DNA of 35,689 nucleotides from an uncultured Anaeromyxobacter sp. (GTDB lineage: Bacteria; Myxococcota; Myxococcia; Myxococcales; Anaeromyxobacteraceae): the NCBI GenBank assembly GCA_903855945.1, contig CAIOAK010000035.1:1-35689 (forward strand). Direction: 5' to 3'. A model generated the notes under the pieces. The model was not told the origin of the DNA. It did no database searches and saw nothing but the letters and a program-made list of their open reading frames with translations. The translations under genes were made by a program, and so were the position numbers. This document shows positions 25,389 to 32,513 of the stretch, in pieces (positions within the stretch are counted from its first letter, which is position 1; the number at the start of each line of letters is the position of its first letter).

Positions 25389-25419
25389 TTGACTTCACGT
25401 GGCTCGGGCGCGGTAGACC
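25389..25419 (+). promoter_or_regulatory. Candidate proximal promoter for the DUF507 gene
   Basis: TTGACT at 25389-25394, then a 19-bp gap and TAGACC at 25414-25419. It lies 22 bases before the ATG and just upstream of the GAGGAAAG ribosome-binding site at 25428-25435. The -35 is good; the -10 is weak. Confidence 0.35.
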
Positions 25420-25441
25420 CGCGCCGCGAGGAAAGACGAAA

Positions 25442-25960
25442 ATGCGCCTTTATCCGAAGGTCATCCCCACCATCGCCCGCGAGGTCGTCCAGACCCTGAT
25501 GCAGGACGGCGACGTCGAGGTGGAGACCATGCGGATCGCCGACGCCGAGATGGACATGGCCTCGGTCATGAAGGAATACCTGGCCGCCGAGGAGCGGGTG
25601 AACGCCGCTACCCGGGAGGCCCTCGAGCGTCGCGGTTACGACCAGTCCCGATTCAACCAGGTGAAGCGGGAGATGGCCGACGTCCGCGGCTTCAAGATGG
25701 GCGACGAGGGCATCGAGTACGCCATCGGCCAGATGATGGAGCAACTGCTCGTCTCCCGGAACGTCGAGGAGGTCTTCTCCGACGATCAGGCGCTGCGGAA
25801 GAAGATCTTCGGGATCTTCAAGCGCCACCTCGACGTCGACGACGAGATCGACCGCGAGGCCCGGGCCCGGCTGAAGCACCTCCAGGAGGGCACCACCGCC
25901 TGGGACATCGAGTTCGGGAAGACCATCGAGCTCCTGCGCCGCTCCCGCGGCCTCATCTAG
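25442..25960 (+). CDS. DUF507 family protein, internally duplicated
   Basis: This is a 172-residue, charged, helical protein of unknown function. The C-terminal half (GDEGIEYAIGQMMEQLLVS... EEVFSDDQALRKKIFGIFKRHLDVDDEIDREARARLKHL... AWDIEFGKTIELLRRSRGL) fits DUF507, usually about 90 residues long. The N-terminal half (MRLYPKVIPTIAREVVQTLMQDGDVEVE... MKEYLAAEERVNAATREALERRGYD) repeats the same helix-acidic-helix layout, suggesting a tandem duplication. ATG 25442 has a fine ribosome-binding site (GAGGAAAG) and two candidate promoters. Lower third-position bias in places and a strong start region suggest good expression. No catalytic motif, signal peptide or membrane segment. Convergent with the DUF3108 gene. 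Confidence 0.8.
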   Translation: MRLYPKVIPTIAREVVQTLMQDGDVEVETMRIADAEMDMASVMKEYLAAEERVNAATREALERRGYDQSRFNQVKREMADVRGFKMGDEGIEYAIGQMMEQLLVSRNVEEVFSDDQALRKKIFGIFKRHLDVDDEIDREARARLKHLQEGTTAWDIEFGKTIELLRRSRGLI

Positions 25961-25981
25961 CGCCGGGCCTCCCGAGCCGCG

Positions 25982-26734
25982 TCACGGCGGCTTCGACAGG
26001 AGCGCCGACGCCGGACCCAGCTCGATCTCGCTGACCGCCCCCACCAGGATCCGGTGGGGGTCGGTGGAGATCCAGACGTAGAGCGGCCGCTTCGTGCCGG
26101 GCTTGTCCATCCTCTCGATGGTTCCCTCGACCCGCAGCGTGTCGAAGAGCCCTCCGGGGCAGTCCACCCGCTCCGGCTTCGCCGACACCTTGCCCCGGAA
26201 CGTCCAGAACCGGCGCAGCCCCACCACCTCGAAGCAGAGCTCCTGGCCGGGCTTCAGGTCGGCGGCGCGCAGGTAGTAGGCGGCCGAGAGGGCGTCGAGC
26301 GCGTCGCCGTGCCGCTCGTAGCGGGTCGAGCCCTTCTGCCCGCCGAAGTCGGTCTCGATGACGAGCGCGCCCGGTTCGGCCCGCATCCGCGCGTCGCTCG
26401 TCTTCTTCACGCCGTCCTCGAGCACGTCGTCGCGCGCTCGCTCGGGGAGCAGCGTCTTCGCGTCCACCCAGGAGAAGGCCGTTCCCACGATTCGCCGGAT
26501 CTTGGCGAAGACCGAGGTGTTGCGGACCTTGGCCTTGAGCGGGATCTGGGTGCCGTCGAACATCGGGCGCCCCGCCTCGAAGGAGAGCACCCCCGCCTTC
26601 ACCATCCCCATCACCTCGAGGTCGTAGTGGAGGACCTCGCCGGACTTCCAGGGCGGGGGGCCCGGGCGCAGGGCGGGCGGGACGCACGGTTCGGCGGTGA
26701 CGAGGAGCGATGCGAGTGCGGCGACGACGATCAC
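25982..26734 (-). CDS. DUF3108 family exported protein
   Basis: The 250-residue protein has an N-terminal secretion signal (MIVVAALASLLVTAEP...) and a beta-rich body of DUF3108 type: PPWKSGEVLHYDLEVMGMVKAGVLSFEAG, then FAKIRRIVGTAFSWVDAKTLLPER, ALSAAYYLRAADLKPGQELCFEVVG and a C-terminal YVWISTDPHRILVGAVSEIELG. Such proteins sit in the periplasm or envelope; their function is not established. I chose GTG 26734 because GGAGG lies exactly five bases upstream and the signal peptide then begins at once. The longer frame to 26839 adds a non-signal leader. Two conserved-looking cysteines could form a disulfide. Confidence 0.75.
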   Translation of the reverse strand: MIVVAALASLLVTAEPCVPPALRPGPPPWKSGEVLHYDLEVMGMVKAGVLSFEAGRPMFDGTQIPLKAKVRNTSVFAKIRRIVGTAFSWVDAKTLLPERARDDVLEDGVKKTSDARMRAEPGALVIETDFGGQKGSTRYERHGDALDALSAAYYLRAADLKPGQELCFEVVGLRRFWTFRGKVSAKPERVDCPGGLFDTLRVEGTIERMDKPGTKRPLYVWISTDPHRILVGAVSEIELGPASALLSKPP

Positions 26735-26785
26735 GCGGACCTCCGCGCCACAGGATAGCGGGGAAGCCGGATCGTTGCGCGCCAG

Positions 26786-26815
26786 TTGCCCGCCGGGGCG
26801 GGGAATGGCTACGCT
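26786..26815 (+). promoter_or_regulatory. Candidate promoter for the zinc-ribbon gene
   Basis: TTGCCC at 26786-26791, an 18-bp gap, then TACGCT at 26810-26815 (preceded by GGC, like TGC at other sites). The GTG start at 26822 lies only 6 bases beyond, so a leaderless transcript is likely. Confidence 0.4.
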
Positions 26816-26821
26816 CTCCCC

Positions 26822-27043
26822 GTGACCTACGACCCGCACGGCGTGGACGACGACCCGATCGGCGCTGCCGAGAAGGCCGGACGGAGGCGGACCTTCGGCG
26901 ACTTCGACTGCCCGTCCTGCAGCGCCAACAACCCGTACGACGACCCCTTCGGCGATGGAGCCGAGGTCCTCTGCTACTACTGCGGAGCGGAATTCAGGGT
27001 GTCGGTGAGCGACGAGGGGAGGCTGCGGCTCCGGGAGGTGTGA
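26822..27043 (+). CDS. Small zinc-ribbon protein
   Basis: The 73-residue acidic protein has two Cys pairs, CPSC (about 30-33) and CYYC (about 51-54). Between them is an acidic loop, and FRVSVSDEGRLRLREV follows. The layout is a zinc ribbon. I do not recognise a named family. The preferred start is GTG 26822 (MTYDPHGVDDDPIG); no ribosome-binding site is present, which agrees with the candidate promoter giving a leaderless message. TTG 26786 is possible but would fall in the -35. G/C third positions and the metal motif support a real gene. It converges with yggS, 6 bp away. Confidence 0.65.
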   Translation: MTYDPHGVDDDPIGAAEKAGRRRTFGDFDCPSCSANNPYDDPFGDGAEVLCYYCGAEFRVSVSDEGRLRLREV

Positions 27044-27049
27044 CTCGGC

Positions 27050-27697
27050 TCAGGCCCGGCGGATCCGCTCGCCGAAGATGGCGGTCCCCACCCGCACGAG
27101 CGTCGCGCCCTCCTCGATCGCCACGGGATAGTCGCTGCTCATCCCCATGGAGAGCTCCCGGAGCCCGAGCCCTTCGCGCATCGCCCGCAACGCCCGGAAG
27201 TGGGGGCGCGGGTCGTCGTCGGGAGGAGGGATGCAGGTGAGCCCGACGACGTCGAGGGACGGGAGCCCCCGGAGGAGCTCCACGAGCGCCGGCGCGGCCG
27301 CAGGGTCGCAGCCCCCCTTCGAGAGCTCGCCCCCGACGTTCACCTCCACGAGTATCGGTGCCCGCGCGCCGGCCCGCTCCCAGCGCCGGGCGATCTCCCG
27401 CCCCAGCTCCTCCCGGTCCACCGTGTGGACCATCGCGACCCGGCCCGCGAGGTACTTCACCTTGTTGGTCTGGAGGGAGCCGATGAAGTGCCAGCGGAGC
27501 CCGTCCAGGTCGGCGAGCGCCTCGGCCTTCTCCCGCCACTCCTGGACGTAGTTCTCGCCGAAGTCCCGCTGCCCGGCGGCGTGGGCCTCGCGGATGGCGT
27601 CGGCCGGCTGCGACTTGGAGACGGCCACGAGCGTCACGCCGGCTGGCACGGTGCGCCGGATCGCCTCCAGCCGCGTGGCGATGGTTCCCTCGCTCAC
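27050..27697 (-). CDS. yggS: YggS/PROSC-type PLP homeostasis protein
   Basis: YggS binds pyridoxal phosphate without known enzymatic activity and helps control free PLP and amino-acid pools. The 215-residue single-domain alanine-racemase-like barrel shows [18 protein letters not shown] (PLP Lys28), [59 protein letters not shown] and [31 protein letters not shown] 27697 overlaps the maf stop by 4 bases (GTGA), so it is translated in tandem with maf. Confidence 0.93.
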   Translation of the reverse strand: MSEGTIATRLEAIRRTVPAGVTLVAVSKSQPADAIREAHAAGQRDFGENYVQEWREKAEALADLDGLRWHFIGSLQTNKVKYLAGRVAMVHTVDREELGREIARRWERAGARAPILVEVNVGGELSKGGCDPAAAPALVELLRGLPSLDVVGLTCIPPPDDDPRPHFRALRAMREGLGLRELSMGMSSDYPVAIEEGATLVRVGTAIFGERIRRA

Positions 27698-28284
27698 CGG
27701 GTCACCCAGGGAAGGGCGAGGCCGAGCCGACCCAGGAGCGAGAGGGTCTCCGCGAGCGGCAGTCCGACCACGTTGGTGACGCTGCCGGCCACGCCGCGGA
27801 CCAGCGACCCTCCGATCCCCTGCACCGCGTAGGCCCCCGCCTTGTCGAGCGGCTCCCCGGTGGCCACGTACCAGGCGATCCGATCCTCCGAGAGGGTGGC
27901 GAAGCGCACCGCGGACGAGACGTCGAGGGTCTCCTCCGCCGGTCCCTCCCCGCCGCGCTCCGCCCGGCCGTGGACGCCCGTCGCGACCACGTGGGTCCGG
28001 CCCGAGAGCGCCCGGAGCATCCGTCGGGCATCCTCCTCGTCGCGGGGCTTCCCCAGGATCTCGGTGCCCAGCACCACCGCCGTGTCGGCCGCCAGAACGA
28101 GCTCGCCGGCGGAGCTCCGCACCGCGCCCCCCTTCTCCCGGGCCAGGCGGCGGACGTAGGCCACGGCCGCCTCCCCCCGCCGGACCGTCTCGTCCACCGG
28201 GGCGACCCGCACCTCGGGGACGAGCCCGACGGAGGTGAGCAGTTCCCGACGGCGCGGGCTCTGGGAGGCGAGGACGAGGCGCAT
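27694..28284 (-). CDS. maf: Maf-type nucleoside triphosphate pyrophosphatase
   Basis: Maf proteins hydrolyse non-canonical or excess nucleotides (dTTP/UTP in the YhdE subgroup) and were first linked to septum formation. The 196-residue protein has [14 protein letters not shown] at the N-terminus, [74 protein letters not shown] 28284 begins right at [10 protein letters not shown]; the longer frame would run into the divergent promoter. Subgroup is likely YhdE-like but not certain. Confidence 0.92.
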   Translation of the reverse strand: MRLVLASQSPRRRELLTSVGLVPEVRVAPVDETVRRGEAAVAYVRRLAREKGGAVRSSAGELVLAADTAVVLGTEILGKPRDEEDARRMLRALSGRTHVVATGVHGRAERGGEGPAEETLDVSSAVRFATLSEDRIAWYVATGEPLDKAGAYAVQGIGGSLVRGVAGSVTNVVGLPLAETLSLLGRLGLALPWVTR

Positions 28285-28314
28285 TTGACGCAGGACCGAT
28301 CGTATTGCTACCAC
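28285..28314 (+). promoter_or_regulatory. Candidate promoter for the GAF-GGDEF gene
   Basis: TTGACG at 28285-28290, an 18-bp gap, then TACCAC at 28309-28314. TTGACG-N15-TGCTACC is identical in layout to the aspS promoter. The maf start codon abuts the -35, and the cyclase ATG is 11 bases past the -10, without a ribosome-binding site. Confidence 0.5.
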
Positions 28315-28325
28315 GATCCTCGACC

Positions 28326-29399
28326 ATGGAGCCCCCCGACCTGCTGGCCGAGCTGGAGCGAAAGGTGCAGCAGCTCCAGGCCTTCAACGACATCGGTCGG
28401 ACGCTCGCCGGGACCCTCGACATCGACGAGGTGCTCTCGCTCATCATGCAGAAGGTGAGCGAGGTGCTGCGCCCGGGTCACTGGTCGCTGCTCCTCGTCG
28501 ACGAGGAACGCCAGGAGCTCCGCTTCCAGATCGCGGTCGGGGAGGGAGCCGACCGGCTGAAGGATCTGCGCCTGCCCGTGGGGGAGGGGGTGGCCGGCAG
28601 CGTGGCCGCAACCGGTGAGCCGCTGCTCGTTCCCGACGTGAGGGCCGACCCGCGCTTCGCCGCCCGTTTCGACGACGCCTCGGGCATCGTGACCGGCAGC
28701 CTGCTCGCCGTGCCGCTGCGGTCGAAGGGGCGTGTGCTCGGGGTGGTGGAACTCGTGAACCCCCGCGGCGGCCATCCCTTCGACCCGTCCGACCAGCGCA
28801 CGCTGGAGGCCCTCGCCGACTACGCGGCCATCGCCATCGACAACGCGCGGGCCTACGAGCGGATCCGGGAGCTCACGCTGCGCGACGAGCACACGGGCCT
28901 CTTCAACTCGCGCCACATGTGGCATCAGCTCGAGCAGGAGGTGGAGCGAACCTCCCGCACGCGACGCCCCTTCTCGATCATCTTCATCGACCTCGACCAC
29001 TTCAAGCGGGTGAACGACACCTGGGGACACCAGGCCGGCAGCCAGGTGCTGCTCGAGGTGGGGCAGTTGCTTCGATCCGCCATCCGGACCATCGACGTGC
29101 CGGTGCGCTACGGCGGCGACGAGTTCGTGGTGCTGCTCCCCGAGACCGACCAGGGCGTCGCGCGCGCGGCGGCGGAGCGCATCCGGGCCAGGCTGGCCGA
29201 GACCCGGTTCCTCGCCTCGTCCCCCCCGGGCCTCGGCGTCACGGCGAGCTTCGGGGTCGCGACCTGCCCGGACGACGGCGACTCCGCCGGGGAGGTGGTC
29301 CAGGCAGCCGACGCGGCCATGTACCGGGTCAAGGCGACGACGCGGAACGCGGTGGCACAGGCCGGGGACGACGGGCGTTCCCCGCCGGTCCCGGCCTGA
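28326..29399 (+). CDS. GAF-GGDEF diguanylate cyclase
   Basis: The 357-residue soluble signalling protein makes cyclic di-GMP from two GTP. A short coiled helix ([22 protein letters not shown]) leads into a GAF sensor domain (about 25-180; [17 protein letters not shown]... [23 protein letters not shown]... [22 protein letters not shown]). The GGDEF domain follows (about 190-345): [38 protein letters not shown] and [13 protein letters not shown]. The catalytic GGDEF (263-267) is intact and an RxxD inhibitory site (RTID, 254-257) sits five residues before it, so product feedback is expected. The GAF ligand is unknown. The ATG at 28326 lacks a Shine-Dalgarno sequence, as in other candidate leaderless genes here. 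Converges on ppiD. Confidence 0.92.
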   Translation: MEPPDLLAELERKVQQLQAFNDIGRTLAGTLDIDEVLSLIMQKVSEVLRPGHWSLLLVDEERQELRFQIAVGEGADRLKDLRLPVGEGVAGSVAATGEPLLVPDVRADPRFAARFDDASGIVTGSLLAVPLRSKGRVLGVVELVNPRGGHPFDPSDQRTLEALADYAAIAIDNARAYERIRELTLRDEHTGLFNSRHMWHQLEQEVERTSRTRRPFSIIFIDLDHFKRVNDTWGHQAGSQVLLEVGQLLRSAIRTIDVPVRYGGDEFVVLLPETDQGVARAAAERIRARLAETRFLASSPPGLGVTASFGVATCPDDGDSAGEVVQAADAAMYRVKATTRNAVAQAGDDGRSPPVPA

Positions 29400-29411
29400 C
29401 GGGCCTCCGGG

Positions 29412-30986
29412 CTACTGCGCGGGTGCCGCCGAGGCGGTCCGCAAGAGGGCGTCGTTCACCTTGACCTTGGCTGCGTCGCGCAAGGTCTTCAGCCAGGCGG
29501 TCTCCACCTCGGTCTGCCGACGGGAGCCGAGCCGCGACGCGATCTCCTCGCGCTGGCTGGCGTACTTCGCAGGGTCGGGGCGCTGCCGCTCCTTCACCTG
29601 GGCCACCACGGGGCCTGAGGGGGTCGGGTAGACGGCGGGCAGCACCTGACCGGCCGCGGTGGCGGCGCCGGCCGCGGCGAGGAGCGCGGGGACGTCGCCG
29701 ATGCCCGGGGCGGTGTTGCCGGTGGGGCTGAACGGGCCGGTGTCGCGGGCCACGAGCGGCTCGCCGCCCAGGGTGGCGGCGGGCTTCGCGCCGGCCTTCG
29801 GTGCGGGGAAGAGCACCTCGAGCTTCTTGCCGCTCTTCGCCTGGGCGAGCGCCTCGCGGGCGCGCCGGTCGACGATCTTCTCGGCCCCCTCGATCTCCAG
29901 GATCTCGCGGGCCAGCTCCTTCTCGACCTCGGCGAGCGGGACCACGCGCGCCTCCTGCACGCCCTCCACGAGGATCACGTGCCAGCCGAAGCGGGTGCGG
30001 ACCGGAGCGGAGACCTCGCCGGGCTTGAGCGCGAAGGCAGCGTCCTCGAAGGGCTTCGCCATGAGCCCGGGGCCGAACGTGCCCAGGTCGCCGCCCTTTT
30101 CGCGGGTGGCGGTGTCCTCGGAGACTTGGCGAGCCACGTCGGCGAAGGGCTCCTTCTTCACCCGTTCCGCGTACCCGGCCGCCTTCTGCTTGGCCTCGTC
30201 GTCCTGGGCGGCGGGGGCGCCCTCGGGGACGCGAACCAGGATGTGGCGCGCCTTCACCTGCTTCTTCCGGTCGTAGCGGGCGGAGCTGGCCGCGTAGGCC
30301 TTCTGGACCCGGGCCGCGTCCTTCTGGAGGAGGGCCGACACCTCGGCGTCGGTGACCTTGACCTCCTTGCGCGCCGCCGCGACCGGGAAGCGGATGTACT
30401 CGAGATCGACCCGGTCGTTGTCGGTGGACCAGGCGGCCCGGACCTCCTCGTCGGAGACGAGGGCGCTCTCCCGGAGCAGCGCCAGCATCTTCGTGAAGAG
30501 CAGGTCCTCGACCACCTTCTCCTCGAAGCGACCCTCCGAGCCGTAGGCCTGGCGGACGGCCCGGCGGTAGGTGTCGATGTTGAACTTGCCGTCGGGGTCC
30601 TGGAAGCCCGGGATCGCCCAGACGACCTTGTTCACCTCGTCCGGACCCACCACGAGCCCGCGCCGCCGCGCCTCCTGGACCACCAGCACCCGGTCGACGA
30701 GCTGGTTCATGGCGACGTTGCGCAGCCCGAGCTGGTCGGCCAGTTCGCGGGTGAAGGTCTGGCCCATCCGGGCCTGGTAGGTGCGGAAGAGGTTCCCGTA
30801 GGCCTCGTCGTAATCGGCCGGGGTCACGACGTACCCGTCGACCTCTACGGCGGAATGGGCCGAGAGCCCCTCCACCTGGCATCCCTGGGAGCCCGGGCCG
30901 AAGCTGACCACGAAGACCACGATGATGATTCCAAAGAGCACGTAGGTGAGGACGCTGCGGCTCTTCGAGCGGAGGATGTCCAGCAT
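29412..30986 (-). CDS. PpiD/SurA-like peptidyl-prolyl isomerase, membrane-anchored
   Basis: This periplasmic folding helper of 524 residues has one N-terminal transmembrane helix (SVLTYVLFGIIIVVFVVSFG) after a basic cytoplasmic stub (MLDILRSKSR). A SurA_N-like helical region follows (about 30-230), then a parvulin PPIC domain (about 235-345; VKARHILVRVPEG... FADVARQVSEDTATREKGGDLGTFGPGLMAKPFEDAAFAL... RFGWHVILV), and a C-terminal helical part resembling the second chaperone lobe. This order is that of PpiD, which aids outer-membrane protein exit from Sec. ATG 30986 places the basic residues just before the membrane helix; the frame to 31049 is less likely. Divergent from mreC, with overlapping candidate promoters. 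Confidence 0.85.
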   Translation of the reverse strand: MLDILRSKSRSVLTYVLFGIIIVVFVVSFGPGSQGCQVEGLSAHSAVEVDGYVVTPADYDEAYGNLFRTYQARMGQTFTRELADQLGLRNVAMNQLVDRVLVVQEARRRGLVVGPDEVNKVVWAIPGFQDPDGKFNIDTYRRAVRQAYGSEGRFEEKVVEDLLFTKMLALLRESALVSDEEVRAAWSTDNDRVDLEYIRFPVAAARKEVKVTDAEVSALLQKDAARVQKAYAASSARYDRKKQVKARHILVRVPEGAPAAQDDEAKQKAAGYAERVKKEPFADVARQVSEDTATREKGGDLGTFGPGLMAKPFEDAAFALKPGEVSAPVRTRFGWHVILVEGVQEARVVPLAEVEKELAREILEIEGAEKIVDRRAREALAQAKSGKKLEVLFPAPKAGAKPAATLGGEPLVARDTGPFSPTGNTAPGIGDVPALLAAAGAATAAGQVLPAVYPTPSGPVVAQVKERQRPDPAKYASQREEIASRLGSRRQTEVETAWLKTLRDAAKVKVNDALLRTASAAPAQ

Positions 30987-31041
30987 GAGGTAGAACGCTC
31001 CCGGAAATGGATCGAGGCCGCCGCAGGCGGCCTCGGCGGGG

Positions 31042-31071
31042 TTGAACAAGTAGGTCGACAGGCGCTAAAAT
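31042..31071 (+). promoter_or_regulatory. Candidate promoter for the mreC operon
   Basis: TTGAAC at 31042-31047, an 18-bp gap, then TAAAAT at 31066-31071 (five of six match the -10 consensus). This is the best sigma70-like promoter in the window. The predicted start near 31078 gives a leader of about 40 bases to the TTG start of mreC. Confidence 0.55.
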
Positions 31072-31075
31072 GCAA
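31049..31075 (-). promoter_or_regulatory. Candidate promoter for ppiD, overlapping that of mreC
   Basis: On the minus strand TTGCAT (31075-31070), a 17-bp gap, then TACTTG (ending near 31047). It occupies almost exactly the same bases as the mreC promoter on the other strand, so RNA polymerase probably cannot use both at once. Confidence 0.4.
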
Positions 31076-31118
31076 GGGTTTTCGGGCGCTGACGGGTGGC
31101 GGCGGGGCAGGAGCCGAT

Positions 31119-31985
31119 TTGTTCTCATTACTCAGGCGATATCGGGAAGTCATCGTCGTGGCGGTGCTCGTCGTGGTCCCCCTGGGCGTGTTCCTCGCCC
31201 ATGCGCGCCACCCGGGTGACCGGACCGCGCTCGACCGCTTCGTTCTGGTGGCCACCTGGCCCATCGAGAAGGGCGTGGACTGGGCCGTGACCGGCGTCCT
31301 CGAGGGCTGGCAGCGGTACGTCTGGCTCCGCGGCGTCGAGAACAGCGCGCGGGACCTTTCACGCACAGTGAATGAGCTCCGGGCCGAGAACGCCGAGCTG
31401 TCCCAGCTCCAGGCGGAGAACGAGCGGCTCTCGCAGCTTCTCCTCTTCGTGAAGTCCCGCCCCGACGTGCGGGCGGTGGGGGCCAAGGTCATCGGCACCC
31501 GCATGGATCCCAAGGGGCTGCAGCTCGTCACCATCGACCGGGGGAGCGAGGACGGCATTCGCAAGATGATGCCGGTGGTCACCGCCGCGGGCGTCCTCGG
31601 GCGGGTGCACACCCTCACGCCCCACGCCGCCGACGTCCTCCTGCTCTCCGACCGGAACAGCTCCATCGCCGTCCGCGTCGAGCGTTCCCGCGCCCGCGCC
31701 AACGTGCGCGGGCAGGGCGCACCCGGCCCCTGCCGCCTCGAGTACGCGCTGCGCTCCGACGATCTCATCGAGGGGGACGAGCTCGTCACCTCCGGCACCG
31801 ACGGCGTCTTCCCCCGCGGCCTGCCGGTCGGGGTCGTCCACCAGGTGAAGCGGGGTGGGCACGGGCTCTACCAGGCCTCCGAGGTGAACCCCGCCGTCGA
31901 TGTGAACCGGGTCGAGGAGGTGATGGTGCTCGTCTCGGCCGATCCCCCGGGCGCGCAGCCCGCGGCGCAGGCGCCCGCGCGATGA
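31119..31985 (+). CDS. mreC: Rod shape-determining protein MreC
   Basis: MreC is a bitopic inner-membrane protein of the elongasome that organises PBP2 and RodA. The 288-residue protein has a short cytoplasmic start (LFSLLRRYRE), one membrane helix (VIVVAVLVVVPLGVFLAHA), a periplasmic coiled coil (about 70-110; DLSRTVNELRAENAELSQLQAENERLSQLL), and the beta-domain (VGAKVIGTRMDPKGLQLVTIDRGSEDGIRKMMPVVTAAGVLGRV... DVLLLSDRNSSIAVRVERS... DELVTSGTDGVFPRGLPVG). The start is TTG 31119 with GGAG five bases upstream; no ATG or GTG fits. A TTCAC-N5-GTGAA dyad sits in the coiled-coil codons. It overlaps mreD by 4 bases. mreB, the usual neighbour, is absent. Confidence 0.92.
   Translation: MFSLLRRYREVIVVAVLVVVPLGVFLAHARHPGDRTALDRFVLVATWPIEKGVDWAVTGVLEGWQRYVWLRGVENSARDLSRTVNELRAENAELSQLQAENERLSQLLLFVKSRPDVRAVGAKVIGTRMDPKGLQLVTIDRGSEDGIRKMMPVVTAAGVLGRVHTLTPHAADVLLLSDRNSSIAVRVERSRARANVRGQGAPGPCRLEYALRSDDLIEGDELVTSGTDGVFPRGLPVGVVHQVKRGGHGLYQASEVNPAVDVNRVEEVMVLVSADPPGAQPAAQAPAR
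31357..31373. promoter_or_regulatory. TTCAC-N5-GTGAA dyad, copy 3, within mreC
   Basis: TTCAC (31358-31362) and GTGAA (31368-31372) flank the spacer GCACA. It uses CTT, TCA, ACA and AAT codons, which are uncommon in this window. It differs from copy 2 at two positions over 17 bases, although the encoded proteins are unrelated. Confidence 0.45.
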
Positions 31986-32503
31986 GGGTCTGGCTTCGCA
32001 TCCCGCTGGCGGCCGTCGCCACGCTCGTGCTCGTGGCGGTGGGAGCCTCCGTCACGCGGCAGCTCGCCGGCGGCGCGATCTCGGTGGCGCTGGCCGTCCC
32101 GCTCCTGGTCTGGCTGGGGCTCGAGACCGGGGTGATGGAGGGCGCGATCGGTGCGGCCGTGGTGGGGATCCTGCTCGACGGCGCCGCGGGTGGGCCCTGG
32201 GGGCTGGTCACCTTCCTCTCCGTGGTCGTGTTCCTCGGGGTGCGCGTCGCGGCCAGCCCGTTCGACGCGCGCAGCACGCTCGGGTTCACGATCCTCTCGG
32301 CCCTGGCCACCTTCGCGATGGGTTTCGGGGCGGTCCTGCTGCTCCGCTACGTCGCCCCGGAGGGCGCTGCTCCCGGATGGGGGCTGCTCGGGCGGGTCCT
32401 GGTGGAGGCGCTCCTCACCGGCCTCGCCGCACCTCCCATCCGATGGGTCCTCGATCGCCTGCTCGTGACGGCCCAGCGTGAGCCGGCCGGGGTGCTCCGG
32501 TGA
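31982..32503 (+). CDS. mreD: Rod shape-determining protein MreD
   Basis: This 173-residue, mostly hydrophobic protein has about five to six membrane helices (IPLAAVATLVLVAVGASVT, AISVALAVPLLVWLGLETG, AIGAAVVGILLDGAAGG, LVTFLSVVVFLGVRVAA, LGFTILSALATFAMGFGAVLLL and a C-terminal pair). The LLDG segment followed by a Gly-rich turn and membrane-bound ending fit MreD, the integral-membrane member of the elongasome. Sequence conservation in this family is weak, so the call also relies on its place between mreC (4-bp overlap) and the PBP2 gene (10 bp downstream). Confidence 0.85.
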   Translation: MRVWLRIPLAAVATLVLVAVGASVTRQLAGGAISVALAVPLLVWLGLETGVMEGAIGAAVVGILLDGAAGGPWGLVTFLSVVVFLGVRVAASPFDARSTLGFTILSALATFAMGFGAVLLLRYVAPEGAAPGWGLLGRVLVEALLTGLAAPPIRWVLDRLLVTAQREPAGVLR

Positions 32504-32513
32504 GGGTCCGGCC

